This document shows, in pieces, positions 45,696 through 56,217 of a stretch of DNA of 64,000 nt; position 1 is the first letter of the stretch, and each line of letters begins with the position of its first letter. The DNA is from Halomonas sp. I5-271120 (lineage in GTDB: Bacteria > Pseudomonadota > Gammaproteobacteria > Pseudomonadales > Halomonadaceae): contig NZ_CP130701.1 in assembly GCF_030553075.1 (NCBI RefSeq), positions 1,426,001 to 1,490,000 on the forward strand. Reading direction: 5' to 3'. The notes under the pieces are model-generated. The model ran no database searches. It saw only the letters and a list, made by a program, of their open reading frames with translations, and was not told the origin of the DNA. Made by a program: the position numbers and the translations under genes.

Positions 45696-46587
45696 GGACA
45701 TCCTCACGCCACAGCCATACCATCGCCGCCAGTACCAGTACGCTACCGGGCAGCCACTCCCAGCCAAGCCGGTCGGGTGTCTGAAGAAACAGCAGTAGCA
45801 TCGACACGAAGGGCACCAGGTAGCCGTAGGCGGTGACGGCAGCGGGGGTGAGCACCGCGGTCGCCCGCTGCTGCAGCCAGAAGGTCACGGCGCTGGAGAA
45901 GAGCCCCAGGTAGATCACCACCAGGGCATCCCTGAGGCGCATCGTGGATAGCGCCGCGACGGGCTCGACCACAAGGCCCAGGGCGCCGACCAAGCCCCCA
46001 CCCAGCGCCAGGCTCCAGAAGGTGCGCACCGCCGCCGAGGTCGACAGCCACCCCCGGGCAAGCCCCCATTTCGAGAGCACCGGATAGAGCGCACTGGCCA
46101 TGCAACCGAGCAGAAACACCGCTTCGCCGCGCCCAAAGACGACACCGAGGCTGGCACTGTCCTGACTTCCGGCCTCGACAAACGCCAGCAACAGCGCACC
46201 GGCGGCGCCCAGGGCAAGGATCAGTGGAAGCCGCCAGCCGCGGCGCTCAAGCCCTGCCGCGAGGCCAAACAGGAAGGCCAACAGCGGCACACTGACGAAC
46301 AGCGTGGCCATCGACAGCGCCGTCGCATGATTCGCCGCCCAGAACATGGCCGTAAAGAATCCCGCGAGACACAGCCCCATCAGCCCATAAAGCAGCCAGG
46401 CGGCGCCGTCGGGCCAGCGATCCGGCGCTCGCCTGGCCAGCCCCCAGAGTGCCAGCGCCGCTACCGTAAAGCGCAGGGCGGTCAGCAACATCGGCGGCAG
46501 GTCGGCGCCGATCAGCCCCACCGCGGGAAACGACAGGCCTACCAGCAGCGCCCACAACAGCAGGCCGAGATGGGCCTTGAGGATCAC
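45667..46587 (-). CDS. EamA family (DMT) transporter
   Basis: 306 residues and about ten hydrophobic helices, arranged as two EamA repeats. Repeat 1 contains GLLLWALLVGLSFPAVGL and FWAANHATALSMATLFVSVP; repeat 2 contains IYLGLFSSAVTFWLQQRATA and TAYGYLVPFVSMLLLFL. Members export or import small metabolites; the substrate cannot be told. Confidence 0.85.
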   Translation of the reverse strand: MILKAHLGLLLWALLVGLSFPAVGLIGADLPPMLLTALRFTVAALALWGLARRAPDRWPDGAAWLLYGLMGLCLAGFFTAMFWAANHATALSMATLFVSVPLLAFLFGLAAGLERRGWRLPLILALGAAGALLLAFVEAGSQDSASLGVVFGRGEAVFLLGCMASALYPVLSKWGLARGWLSTSAAVRTFWSLALGGGLVGALGLVVEPVAALSTMRLRDALVVIYLGLFSSAVTFWLQQRATAVLTPAAVTAYGYLVPFVSMLLLFLQTPDRLGWEWLPGSVLVLAAMVWLWREDVLSRWAARSN

Positions 46588-46600
46588 GGAGTGCGCCTGC

Positions 46601-46882
46601 TCAGTTTTCCCAGACCATCTTCAGCGGCTCATCGCCGGCCATGCGCTCCAGGTGGCTCGCCACCACGCCCTCGAGCGTATCGAGACTCTCGACATCCAGC
46701 GCCTCGACGGCCACTCGCAGGTGCGTGGCATCGGCTTCCATCAGGCAGGTGCCGGCGTCGAAATGGACACGGCCATGGCCCTCTTCGTGCTCGACTTGGA
46801 ACTTGTGCGCCCAGTGCTTGCACAGGCGATTGATCAGCTTGGCCCCGGACTCGGTGGGAATTTCGGTACGTGAAATGGGCAT
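46601..46882 (-). CDS. DUF2218 domain protein
   Basis: 93 residues: EIPTESGAKLINRLCKHWAH, GRVHFDAGTCLMEAD and LEGVVASHLERMAGDEPL fit DUF2218, a small cytoplasmic family often near iron or siderophore genes but of unknown function. It is 13 bp upstream of the EamA transporter on the same strand, so they probably share a transcript. Confidence 0.8.
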   Translation of the reverse strand: MPISRTEIPTESGAKLINRLCKHWAHKFQVEHEEGHGRVHFDAGTCLMEADATHLRVAVEALDVESLDTLEGVVASHLERMAGDEPLKMVWEN

Positions 46883-46978
46883 GACGGTATCCTCGAGGGT
46901 AAAAGGCGGGAGGGGTCGGTTCTTCCAACAGACTATCTACGAACCCCGGGCTTGCGCCAGGGTGAAAGCCTGATAATG

Positions 46979-47015
46979 AAAAGGCCCCCGCCATTCGAGA
47001 TGACGAGGGCCTTTT
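46979..47015 (-). terminator. Terminator after dnaJ
   Basis: AAAAGGCCC / GGGCCTTTT with a 19-base interior. On the minus strand the arm runs into CTTTTCATT. It lies 26 bp beyond the dnaJ stop. Confidence 0.7.
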
Positions 47016-47040
47016 CCATCACAGCCGGCTTCGAGAGGCC

Positions 47041-48180
47041 TTACGGCTTCATGTCCTCGAAGAACCTTTTCACGCCGTCGAAGAAGCTGGTCTTCTTCGG
47101 CGAGTGATGGTTGTTGCTGCCTTCCAGGCTGTCCTGGAACTGGCGCAGCAGGTCTTTCTGGTCGTCGCTGAGCTTGACCGGGGTCTCCAGCACGACCTTG
47201 CACAGCAGGTCGCCAGCGGGGCCGCCGCGCACCGGCTTGACGCCCTTGCCACGCATGCGGAACAGCTTGCCGGTCTGGGTCTCGGCGGGAATCTTCAGCT
47301 TGACCCGGCCGTTCAGGGTCGGCACTTCGAGCTCACCGCCAAGGGCGGCATCGACGAAGTTGATCGGCACTTCGCACAGCAGATCACGACCGTCGCGGCG
47401 GAAGATCTTGTGCGGCTTGATCGCCACCTGTACGTAGAGATCGCCGGGCGGACCACCGTTGATGCCGGCCTCGCCCTCGGCGTTGAGGCGAATGCGATCG
47501 CCGGTATCGACGCCTGCGGGAATCTTCACCGACAGGGTGCGGGTCTCGCGCACGCGACCTTCGCCATGACACTCGTGGCAGGGCACCTTGATCTGCTGGC
47601 CGCTGCCATGACAGGTCGGACAGGTCTGCTGCACGGCGAAGAAGCCCTGCTGCATGCGCACCTGGCCGTGACCGGCACAGGTCGGGCAGGTTTCCTTGGT
47701 GGAACCGGGCTCGGCACCGCCACCGTCACAGCGACCGCATTCGACATGGCGCGGCACGCGGATATCCACCGAGGTACCGGCCACCGCATCCTCGAGGTCG
47801 AGCTCAAGGTTGTAGCGCAGGTCGGAACCACGCTGCGGGGCGTTCGGGTGGCGTCGACCACCGCCGCCGCCGAAGATGTCGCCGAACACGTCGCCGAAGA
47901 TGTCGCTGAAGCCGCCGGCACCGGCGCCGCCGCCGAAGCCACCGCCGGCCTGGCCATCGACACCGGCATGGCCGAACTGGTCGTAGGCCGCGCGCTTATC
48001 GGCGTCGCTCAGAACCTCGTAGGCCTCGGAGACCTCCTGGAACTTCTGCTGCGCGCCTTCGTCATCCGGATTACGGTCCGGGTGAAACTTCTGGGCGAGG
48101 CGTCGGTAGGCCTTCTTGACCTCTTTCTGGTCGGCCCCGCGCTCGACGCCCAGAACTTCATAGTAATCACGTTTGGACAT
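47041..48180 (-). CDS. dnaJ: Chaperone protein DnaJ
   Basis: 379 residues. The J domain has HPDRNPDD near residue 33, followed by a Gly/Phe-rich linker ([20 protein letters not shown]). There are four zinc repeats ([33 protein letters not shown]) and a C-terminal substrate domain. It stimulates DnaK ATPase and delivers clients. It follows dnaK by 92 bp. Confidence 0.97.
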   Translation of the reverse strand: MSKRDYYEVLGVERGADQKEVKKAYRRLAQKFHPDRNPDDEGAQQKFQEVSEAYEVLSDADKRAAYDQFGHAGVDGQAGGGFGGGAGAGGFSDIFGDVFGDIFGGGGGRRHPNAPQRGSDLRYNLELDLEDAVAGTSVDIRVPRHVECGRCDGGGAEPGSTKETCPTCAGHGQVRMQQGFFAVQQTCPTCHGSGQQIKVPCHECHGEGRVRETRTLSVKIPAGVDTGDRIRLNAEGEAGINGGPPGDLYVQVAIKPHKIFRRDGRDLLCEVPINFVDAALGGELEVPTLNGRVKLKIPAETQTGKLFRMRGKGVKPVRGGPAGDLLCKVVLETPVKLSDDQKDLLRQFQDSLEGSNNHHSPKKTSFFDGVKRFFEDMKP

Positions 48181-48221
48181 GGGTCTGTCCGCCTCCGTAG
48201 CGACAGTGCGGAAACACCAAC

Positions 48222-48241
48222 GCGGGAGTCAGGCTCCCGCG
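48222..48241 (-). other. Hairpin in the dnaK-dnaJ gap
   Basis: GCGGGAG / CTCCCGC with a 5-base loop, extendable outward by CCA/TGG pairs. There is no T-tract, so it is more likely an mRNA stability or attenuation structure than a full terminator. Confidence 0.45.
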
Positions 48242-48272
48242 CTGGCGTCATCCGTCATTCAGATGTCGTGGT

Positions 48273-50198
<1,926 letters not shown>

Positions 50199-50264
50199 AG
50201 GAAATCCTCGAAAAGTCGTTGCTTTGATTCGTTACTCGCGACAAATGCCGCGGGGTTGTCGTCT

Positions 50265-50292
50265 ATGTGGGGGCCGCTGAGATCATTTCAAG
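50265..50292 (-). promoter_or_regulatory. Sigma-32-like promoter of dnaK
   Basis: On the minus strand, CTTGAAA (exact -35 consensus, 50286-50292) is followed after 12-13 bases by CCCCCACAT, close to the CCCCATNT -10 element. It lies in the 202-bp grpE-dnaK gap. Confidence 0.65.
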
Positions 50293-50400
50293 CCCTATTT
50301 TTGACGACCTATCCTGTTTTACTGACGTAGATGTTGCTGACGTCTTTATTTCTGCCTTGGCTAGGCGGGCGCACCCCAAGCAGGGGGCGCCTGCCCGCGA

Positions 50401-50991
50401 TCAGCTGGCAGCTTGGCTGACCACGACCATCGCCGGGCGAACCAGGCGACCATTGAGCAGGTAGCCCTTCTGCATCACCTCGATGACCGAGTTGGGCTCG
50501 ACATCGGGCGACGGCACCATGGTCAACGCCTCATGGAACTGCGGGTCGAACGGCTCGCCCTGCGGGTCAACGACCTCAACCCCAAACTTGCCCAGCACGT
50601 CCTGTTGCAGCTTGAGGGTCATCGCCACGCCCTCGCGGTGCGACTCGCTGGCGCCGTCTTCCATGGCTTCCTGGGCCTTCTCGAGGCTGTCGATGACCGG
50701 CAGCAGTTCCTTGACGAACTTTTCCAGCGCGAACTTGCGCGCCTTGTCGACATCCTGCTCGGCACGGCGACGCACGTTCTGCGCTTCGGCCGCGGCGCGC
50801 AGCTGCTGATCCTTGGCCTCTTTCAGGCTCTCTTCGAGCTCTTCGACCTTCGCGGCCAGCACGTCGGCCTCGGCGTTGTCGACGGCTTCGCTCTCGGGCT
50901 CGATGGCCTCGACGGTGTCATGAATTTCTTCCTCGAGCGTGCTGTGCTCGGCCTCGTCTTGCTGTGATGGCGTCTGAGGTTCTTTGGCCAT
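50401..50991 (-). CDS. grpE: Nucleotide exchange factor GrpE
   Basis: 196 residues. An acidic N-terminus and long coiled coil ([20 protein letters not shown]) are followed by the conserved core [31 protein letters not shown] and the beta domain [18 protein letters not shown]. It exchanges nucleotide on DnaK. It is divergent from recN. Confidence 0.96.
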   Translation of the reverse strand: MAKEPQTPSQQDEAEHSTLEEEIHDTVEAIEPESEAVDNAEADVLAAKVEELEESLKEAKDQQLRAAAEAQNVRRRAEQDVDKARKFALEKFVKELLPVIDSLEKAQEAMEDGASESHREGVAMTLKLQQDVLGKFGVEVVDPQGEPFDPQFHEALTMVPSPDVEPNSVIEVMQKGYLLNGRLVRPAMVVVSQAAS

Positions 50992-51072
50992 GAAGCATCT
51001 CCTGACGTCGAAAGGCGGCCCAAGGCCGCCCTGGCAGCTGAATGGGTCAACTGTATGGGTGAACTCACGCCT

Positions 51073-51100
51073 ATATGGGGATGGTCACGGCGAACTCAAG
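51073..51100 (-). promoter_or_regulatory. Sigma-32 promoter of grpE
   Basis: On the minus strand, CTTGAGT (51094-51100, two differences from CTTGAAA) is separated by 13 bases from CCCCATAT (51073-51080), an exact match to the heat-shock -10. It is 82 bp upstream of the grpE ATG. Confidence 0.75.
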
Positions 51101-51147
51101 GCATGACGAGGCAGCGTTTGCGCTGGCAATTGAAGGGGGGCATAGAC

Positions 51148-51167
51148 TACTGTATAAACGCACAGAC
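51148..51167 (+). promoter_or_regulatory. LexA (SOS) box upstream of recN
   Basis: TACTGTATAAACGCACAGAC contains CTGT-N8-ACAG (51150-51165), the LexA consensus of gammaproteobacteria. It lies 50-68 bp upstream of the recN ATG, where it would overlap the promoter. Confidence 0.8.
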
Positions 51168-51215
51168 CACGACGCGAGACGGCGGGACATTACCCATCAC
51201 GTGCGGGAGACAGCC

Positions 51216-52889
51216 ATGCTGGTGCAGCTTGCCATTCAGGACTTTGCCATTGTCGAGCGACTCGACCTGGAGCTTCAGGGCGGCATGACCGCCATCACCG
51301 GCGAAACCGGCGCCGGCAAATCGATTCTGCTCGGCGCCCTGGGGCTTTGCCTCGGCGAGCGCGCCGATGCCGGCAGCGTGCGCCACGGCGCCGAACGCGC
51401 CGACCTCAGCGCCCGCTTCGATATCGCTGACCTGCCGGCTGCCCGCGACTGGCTGGATGCCCGTGAATTGCCCGCCGACGACTGCCTGCTGCGCCGGGTC
51501 ATCACCAAGGGTGGCCGCTCCAAGGCATGGATCAACGGCCAGCCAGCGACCATCGCCGATCTCAAGGCGCTCGGCGAGCATCTGATCGAGATTCACGGCC
51601 AGCATGCCCATCAGGCGCTTTTGAACGAGGATACGCACCTGCGCCTGCTCGACGATTTTGCCGGCCATCGCCCCGCCGTGACCCAACTGGCCGAGACGTT
51701 CCGGGCCTGGCAGTCGAGCCGCAGGCAGCTTAAGCGCCTCGCCGAGGACGGCGACGAGATCCAGGCCCGTCGCCAGCTGCTGCGCTATCAGGTCGAAGAA
51801 CTCGACCAGCTGGCGCTGGCCGAGGGCGAGCTCGCCGAGCTCGAGGAAGAGCAGGAACGCCTCGCCCATGCCGAAGAACACCTGCGCGAGAGCCAGTTCG
51901 CCAGCGAGTGCTGCGAAAGTGACGAAGGCGGGGCTCTGACCCTGCTCAACCAGGCCATGAGCCACCTTTCCCCTCTGCCCGGCAGCGAAAAAGGCGCCCT
52001 GGCCGAGGCACTCGGCATGCTCGACAGCGCGCGCATTCAGATTGAAGAAGCCGCCCGGGAGCTGGCACGCTTCGCCGACGCCACCGAGCTCGACCCGGAG
52101 CGCCTGTCTCAGGTCGACCATCGCCTTGGCGAAGTGCACCGCATTGCCCGCAAGCATCATGTGATGCCCGAGGAAATGACCGCCCTGCATCAGCGGCTGC
52201 GCGAAGAGCTCGAGGGTCTGGATGGCGGCGAGCACGATATCGAAGCGCTCAGCGCCGAAGTCGAGACCCTGCGCGAGCAGTGGCGAAAACAGGCCAAGGA
52301 CGTCAGCGAGGCACGCCGCAAGGCAGCCAAGCGCTTCGGCAAGGAAGTGCAGGGCCAACTGGCTTTCCTGGCCATGGGCAAGGCGCGCTTCGAGGTAGCT
52401 CTCGAGGAGCGCACCAGCCCGGCACCGGATGGCCTCGATCGCGTGCAGTTCTTGATCAGCGCCAACCCGGGGCAGCCGGCACGAGCGCTGACCAAGGTCG
52501 CCTCCGGCGGCGAGCTGTCGCGCATTAGCCTCGCCATCCAGGTGGTAGCCGCCAGCCACTCGACGATTCCCACTCTGGTGTTCGATGAGGTCGACGTCGG
52601 CATCTCCGGTGCCACCGCCGAAATCGTCGGTCAGCTACTCAAGCGGCTCGGCACCAGCGGCCAGGTAATGACAGTGACCCACCTGCCCCAGGTAGCCGCC
52701 CAGGCGCACCAGCACCTGCATATCGAGAAACAGGCCAAACGCGACAGCACCCAGACCCGCATGGCGCTGCTCGACGAAGGGGGCCGCATCAGCGAATTGG
52801 CCCGCATGCTGGGCGGCGTCAACCTGTCCGAGCGCACCCTGGCGCACGCCCGAGAAATGCTCGACGCCAGCCAGCGCCCGCACCACTAG
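51216..52889 (+). CDS. recN: DNA repair protein RecN
   Basis: 557 residues from the ATG at 51216 (MLVQLAIQDFAIVERLDLEL), the normal RecN start; the open frame upstream passes through the SOS box and is not coding. It is an SMC-like ATPase with Walker A TGETGAGKSILLGAL and long coiled-coil arms (about residues 170-380). The ABC signature is KVASGGELSRISLAIQ and Walker B is TLVFDEVDVGISG. It acts in double-strand break repair and is among the most SOS-induced genes in E. coli. Confidence 0.96.
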   Translation: MLVQLAIQDFAIVERLDLELQGGMTAITGETGAGKSILLGALGLCLGERADAGSVRHGAERADLSARFDIADLPAARDWLDARELPADDCLLRRVITKGGRSKAWINGQPATIADLKALGEHLIEIHGQHAHQALLNEDTHLRLLDDFAGHRPAVTQLAETFRAWQSSRRQLKRLAEDGDEIQARRQLLRYQVEELDQLALAEGELAELEEEQERLAHAEEHLRESQFASECCESDEGGALTLLNQAMSHLSPLPGSEKGALAEALGMLDSARIQIEEAARELARFADATELDPERLSQVDHRLGEVHRIARKHHVMPEEMTALHQRLREELEGLDGGEHDIEALSAEVETLREQWRKQAKDVSEARRKAAKRFGKEVQGQLAFLAMGKARFEVALEERTSPAPDGLDRVQFLISANPGQPARALTKVASGGELSRISLAIQVVAASHSTIPTLVFDEVDVGISGATAEIVGQLLKRLGTSGQVMTVTHLPQVAAQAHQHLHIEKQAKRDSTQTRMALLDEGGRISELARMLGGVNLSERTLAHAREMLDASQRPHH

Positions 52890-52969
52890 CGCCAGCACCT
52901 CTCTCGCAAGGACAACACGTGCAATAGCTTATTGCCCTTACTCGTTGCCATACAAAGCAGCCAGACGCG

Positions 52970-52999
52970 ACAACGCCGACCCTGAAGGGTCGGCGTTGT
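52970..52999. terminator. Terminator between recN and fur
   Basis: ACAACGCCGACCC / GGGTCGGCGTTGT, a 13-bp perfect stem with loop TGAA between convergent recN and fur. T-tracts are weak on both sides. Confidence 0.7.
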
Positions 53000-53083
53000 C
53001 GTGAAATACGTCGCGTGCAGGCTCAGGCGCAGCGAGCACTGCTCATCGCAGACTTACCAAGAACTGCCTACTAGGCCTTGTTC

Positions 53084-53536
53084 TTAGGATTTCTTGGAAT
53101 TAGGACTTTCCTGGCGCGTGGCCCTGGAGCCCTTGGGCCTCACATAGAGCACCAGCGCATGGTCAACGAGCTCATAGCCATGCTCGTCGACGATTTCCTG
53201 CTGGCGACGCTCGATCTGTTCATCATAGAACTCGATGATTTCGCCGCTCTCAAGGCACACCATATGGTCATGGTGTTCATCGTGAGACAGCTCGAAGACC
53301 GCGTGACCGCCGTCGAAGTTGTGGCGCACCACCAAGCCCGCGGACTCGAACTGAGTCAGTACGCGATAGACGGTGGCAAGCCCTACATCTTCGCCTGCTT
53401 CCAGCAACGCCTTATAGACGTCTTCTGCGCTCAGGTGATGTTGATCGGGGGCATTCTCGAGGATCTGCAGTATCTTGACGCGCGGCAGTGTGACCTTGAG
53501 GCCCGCCTTGCGCAGTTCATGGTTCTGGTCGGCCAT
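53084..53536 (-). CDS. fur: Ferric uptake regulator Fur
   Basis: 150 residues from the ATG at 53536 (MADQNHELRKAGLKVTLPRV). DNA-binding winged helix (HHLSAEDVYKALLEAGEDVG, LATVYRVLTQFESAGLV) and metal site residues in HDEHHDHMVCLESGEIIEF are present. The second Cys of the E. coli CxxC is Ser here, as in other Fur proteins that lack the structural zinc cysteines. It represses iron uptake genes with Fe2+. It is divergent from bamE. Confidence 0.96.
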   Translation of the reverse strand: MADQNHELRKAGLKVTLPRVKILQILENAPDQHHLSAEDVYKALLEAGEDVGLATVYRVLTQFESAGLVVRHNFDGGHAVFELSHDEHHDHMVCLESGEIIEFYDEQIERRQQEIVDEHGYELVDHALVLYVRPKGSRATRQESPNSKKS

Positions 53537-53608
53537 GGTTGCTCTTCGCAGTAACGTGTAGGGTCGGGTATGATCGACCGAATCCACGATAGTGAAGAAC
53601 AGGCGCAA

Positions 53609-54046
53609 ATGCAAAAGTTGATAAAAATGGTCACCCTTTCGCTGACCCTGACGCTAGTCACCGGGTGCAGCTATCTGGGCGTTTACAAGCGCGATCTGGT
53701 TCAGGGCAACCTGGTGACTCAGGAAGCCGTCAGCCAACTTCAGCCCGGCATGAGCCGTAGCCAGGTCAAGGAGATCATGGGCAGTCCGCTGCTCGAGGCG
53801 CCCTTCGATGACGACGAATGGGATTACCTGTTCCGCCTCGACAAGGCCTACGGCGGTGTAGATAAGCGCCGCGTGACCCTGAGCTTCGAGAACAACCGGC
53901 TGGCCGACATGAGCATGAGCGGCGATTTCGACGAGGCGCTGGACTTCACCGCTCAGCCGGGCATGGGCCCCGACAACATGCCCGAGACCGATTCGGCGCC
54001 GCTGCGCCCGGGCAACGCGCCCACGGTGGGCACGCCGATCGAATAA
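53609..54046 (+). CDS. bamE: Outer membrane assembly lipoprotein BamE
   Basis: 145 residues from the ATG at 53609. The lipoprotein signal is MQKLIKMVTLSLTLTLVTGC, with the lipidated Cys at residue 20. The SmpA/OmlA domain has QGNLVTQEAVSQLQPGMSRS, VKEIMGSPLLEAPFDDDEWDY and RVTLSFENNRL, and a Pro-rich tail follows. It stabilises the BamA-BamD complex. It is divergent from fur, a conserved pairing. Confidence 0.95.
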   Translation: MQKLIKMVTLSLTLTLVTGCSYLGVYKRDLVQGNLVTQEAVSQLQPGMSRSQVKEIMGSPLLEAPFDDDEWDYLFRLDKAYGGVDKRRVTLSFENNRLADMSMSGDFDEALDFTAQPGMGPDNMPETDSAPLRPGNAPTVGTPIE

Positions 54047-54095
54047 CGCTGCGGGAAGGATGAGCGAATAGCGTTCGTTACAGGCAGGTCATGCT

Positions 54096-54416
54096 CTAGC
54101 GGGATTTAGCCGCCTTGGCCGCGCGTGCTGCACGCGCGGCCTTAGGGTCGATCTTCAGCGGCCGATAGACTTCGACCCGATCCCCCTCGCGCAGGGCCTG
54201 GCTCTCGGGGTCACGCAGTGCCTTGCCGAAGATCCCCAGGTTCGCCTCCAGAAACTCCGCCGCCGGCACATCGGGAAAGTAGCGCCCAAGCTCCGCCATC
54301 GACACCGCCTGGCGAGCCGTGGTGCCGAACGGCACGTCCATCTCGACGATCTTCTGGCGTGCCGGCAGCGCATAGGCCACCTCGACCCGAATCGCCTTGG
54401 CCTCAGTAGCGTCCAT
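54096..54416 (-). CDS. rnfH: RnfH family ubiquitin-like protein (RatB)
   Basis: About 106 residues from the ATG at 54416 (MDATEAKAIRVEVAYALPAR); the ATG at 54425 is an alternative three codons earlier. The UPF0125/RnfH core has KIVEMDVPFGTTARQAVSM, LGIFGKAL and LREGDRVEVYRPLKIDPKAA, ending in an Ala/Arg/Lys tail. It has a beta-grasp fold; its role is unclear. It overlaps the end of ratA, as in other gammaproteobacteria. Confidence 0.9.
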   Translation of the reverse strand: MDATEAKAIRVEVAYALPARQKIVEMDVPFGTTARQAVSMAELGRYFPDVPAAEFLEANLGIFGKALRDPESQALREGDRVEVYRPLKIDPKAARAARAAKAAKSR

Positions 54417-54849
54417 CGCCGCCATAGAGGTCGTTGGCGCGGCGCGAAAAGGAATCGACCAACTGACCGGCCACCTGCTGGAAGAGCTTGCCAAAAGCCA
54501 TGCCCATCAGGCGGTTGGCGAACTCGAACTCCATCTCCAAGCTGACCTTGCAGGCCTGTTCACCCATCGGCGTGAACAGCCAGCGTCCGCGCAGGCGACG
54601 GAACGGGCCCTGCACCAGCGACAGCTCGATGCGCTCCGGGCTGTAGAGGTCATTGCGAGTGGTGAAGCTCTGCTCGACGCCGGCCTTGGCAAGCGTCAAC
54701 TCACCAACAAGGTGCTCCGTATCGGACTCGATCAGACGGGCCCGTCGACAACCCGGCAGGAACTCCGGGTAGCGTTCGAAATCATTGACCAGGTCGAACA
54801 TCGCCTGGGGGGAATGCCGCACCAGGGCGGACCGATTGACCGTTGGCAT
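54403..54849 (-). CDS. ratA: RatA/COQ10-like START domain protein
   Basis: 148 residues of the SRPBCC fold: VNRSALVRHSPQAMFDLVND, YPEFLPGCRRARLIES, GPFRRLRGRWLFTPMGEQAC and EFANRLMGMAFGKLFQQVAG. E. coli RatA has been described as inhibiting 70S formation, while related proteins bind ubiquinone; both readings exist for this family. It forms a pair with rnfH and is divergent from smpB. Confidence 0.92.
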   Translation of the reverse strand: MPTVNRSALVRHSPQAMFDLVNDFERYPEFLPGCRRARLIESDTEHLVGELTLAKAGVEQSFTTRNDLYSPERIELSLVQGPFRRLRGRWLFTPMGEQACKVSLEMEFEFANRLMGMAFGKLFQQVAGQLVDSFSRRANDLYGGDGRY

Positions 54850-54989
54850 CTACCTCTCCGCTGACTTTACAGGGGCTTGGGCGTATCATGAGCGGTTAAT
54901 TCGTCAGGCCTTGAATGGTATCACGCTTCCCCCCACCTACCATCCAACGCAGTGAAGCGAACACCGAGGCATATCGAGACAGAGGTTCC

Positions 54990-55475
54990 ATGGCCAATAA
55001 AAAAGGCAAGGGCAAGGGCCCGAGCAGCAACGTCATCGCCCAGAACAAGAAGGCGCGATTCGAGTATCACATCGATGAGACCTTCGAGGCCGGTCTGGCC
55101 CTGTCCGGCTGGGAAGTAAAAAGTCTGCGCGCGGGCAAGGCTCAGCTCACCGACACCTATATCCTGATCAAGAACAGCGAGGCCTGGCTGCTGGGCAGTC
55201 ACATCACGCCGCTCAATACCATCAGCACACACGAGCTGGCCGATCCGACGCGGACCCGCAAGCTGCTGCTGCATCGCAAGGAGATCGCCAAGATCTTCTC
55301 GCGCACCCAGGACAAGGGACACACCTGCGTGCCTCTCAAGCTGTACTGGAAGCAGAACCTGATCAAGTGCGAGCTGGCGCTGGTGACGGGCAAGAAGCAG
55401 CATGACAAGCGAGCCACCGAGAAGGAGCGCGACTGGAATCGGCAGAAGGCACGTATCATGCGCGACGCCAAGTAA
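54990..55475 (+). CDS. smpB: SsrA-binding protein SmpB
   Basis: 161 residues from the ATG at 54990 ([20 protein letters not shown]). Conserved: [47 protein letters not shown] and the C-terminal [24 protein letters not shown] helix that enters the decoding site. It delivers tmRNA to stalled ribosomes. The ssrA gene follows 78 bp downstream. Confidence 0.96.
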   Translation: MANKKGKGKGPSSNVIAQNKKARFEYHIDETFEAGLALSGWEVKSLRAGKAQLTDTYILIKNSEAWLLGSHITPLNTISTHELADPTRTRKLLLHRKEIAKIFSRTQDKGHTCVPLKLYWKQNLIKCELALVTGKKQHDKRATEKERDWNRQKARIMRDAK

Positions 55476-55553
55476 GGCGGCCTTCTTTTTGCGCTCGCAA
55501 CACCTTGAACTGGCGTAAAGATGGCCCCACCTGTTAAACTAAAGACGTTCCAC

Positions 55554-55934
55554 GGGGGCGACATGGCTTCGACGCCGATGACAACCTCCTAGGTGCATGC
55601 CGAGAGCGTGATGTATCTCGTAAATCCAACATCACGACTAAATAGTCGCAAACGACGACAACTACGCTCAGGGCGCACTGGCAGCTTAAATAGCTGTTAG
55701 TTGTTAGCCTGGCCCAGAAGTTACGTGCCCATTCGTGACGGACGGGATAAGAGCCAAAGATAATGGGATCGCGGTTGGTAGCGTCTTCCTGCCAAACGTT
55801 AAACCTTAGAAGAATCGCGGTACTGGATCCTGCCCGTCGGAGCCAGGCCCGTTAAATCAAAAGACGGACCTAAGCATGTAGAGCCGAAGAGTGCGTGTCG
55901 GCGGACGCGGGTTCAATTCCCGCCGCCTCCACCA
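55554..55934 (+). ncRNA. ssrA: Transfer-messenger RNA (tmRNA)
   Basis: 381 nt. The 5' end GGGGGCGACATGGCTTCGACG pairs with 3' CGCCTCC before ACCA. The tRNA-like T arm is GGGTTCAATTCCCGCC. The resume codon GCA at 55648 opens the tag ANDDNYAQGALAA, ending with TAA at 55687-55689. It rescues stalled ribosomes with SmpB. Its 3' end is the junction with the mobile element. Confidence 0.96.
55911..55934 (+). other. Probable integration site at the ssrA 3' end (att)
   Basis: The T-arm and acceptor end of ssrA (GGGTTCAATTCCCGCC to CCACCA) is intact, and a tyrosine integrase gene starts less than 300 bp beyond it, the common pattern for insertion at tmRNA genes. The matching copy that would mark the far end was not found before 64000. 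Confidence 0.65.
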
Positions 55935-55981
55935 ACAACAGGTTTCCGGACCTTCCAAGAAGCACCAGAAACCGCATGAAC

Positions 55982-56002
55982 AGGGGCCTACGGGCCCCTT
56001 TC
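55982..56002 (+). terminator. Terminator after ssrA
   Basis: AGGGGCC-TACG-GGCCCCT followed by TTCTTG. It lies 48 bp beyond ssrA, inside what is probably element DNA, and ends tmRNA transcription before the integrase region. Confidence 0.7.
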
Positions 56003-56035
56003 TTGTGTCTAGACGTTTCATAGCATTCCTTGACA

Positions 56036-56216
56036 TGCCCCCATCGAAGGGGGCATATCTGGGGGCACAACGCAAAAGCCGATACCCTAATGCCCCCAAA
56101 CCCGCCAGAAACCGCGCCAGCAGGCGCCTGGCCGGCTGACAGCCCGCCCCTACCCTTGGGGGCATCTGGCACTCACGAAAGGGGGCATAAGGCGATCACC
56201 GCCCTGAGGTGCCCCC
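56036..56216. repeat. Seven GGGGGCA/TGCCCCC sites before the integrase
   Basis: TGCCCCC at 56036, 56091 and 56210; GGGGGCA at 56049, 56061, 56158 and 56181. The 56036/56049 pair forms an inverted repeat. Clustering of a 7-mer in both orientations between att and int suggests arm-type binding sites for the integrase or its directionality factor. Confidence 0.7.
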
Positions 56217-56217
56217 T

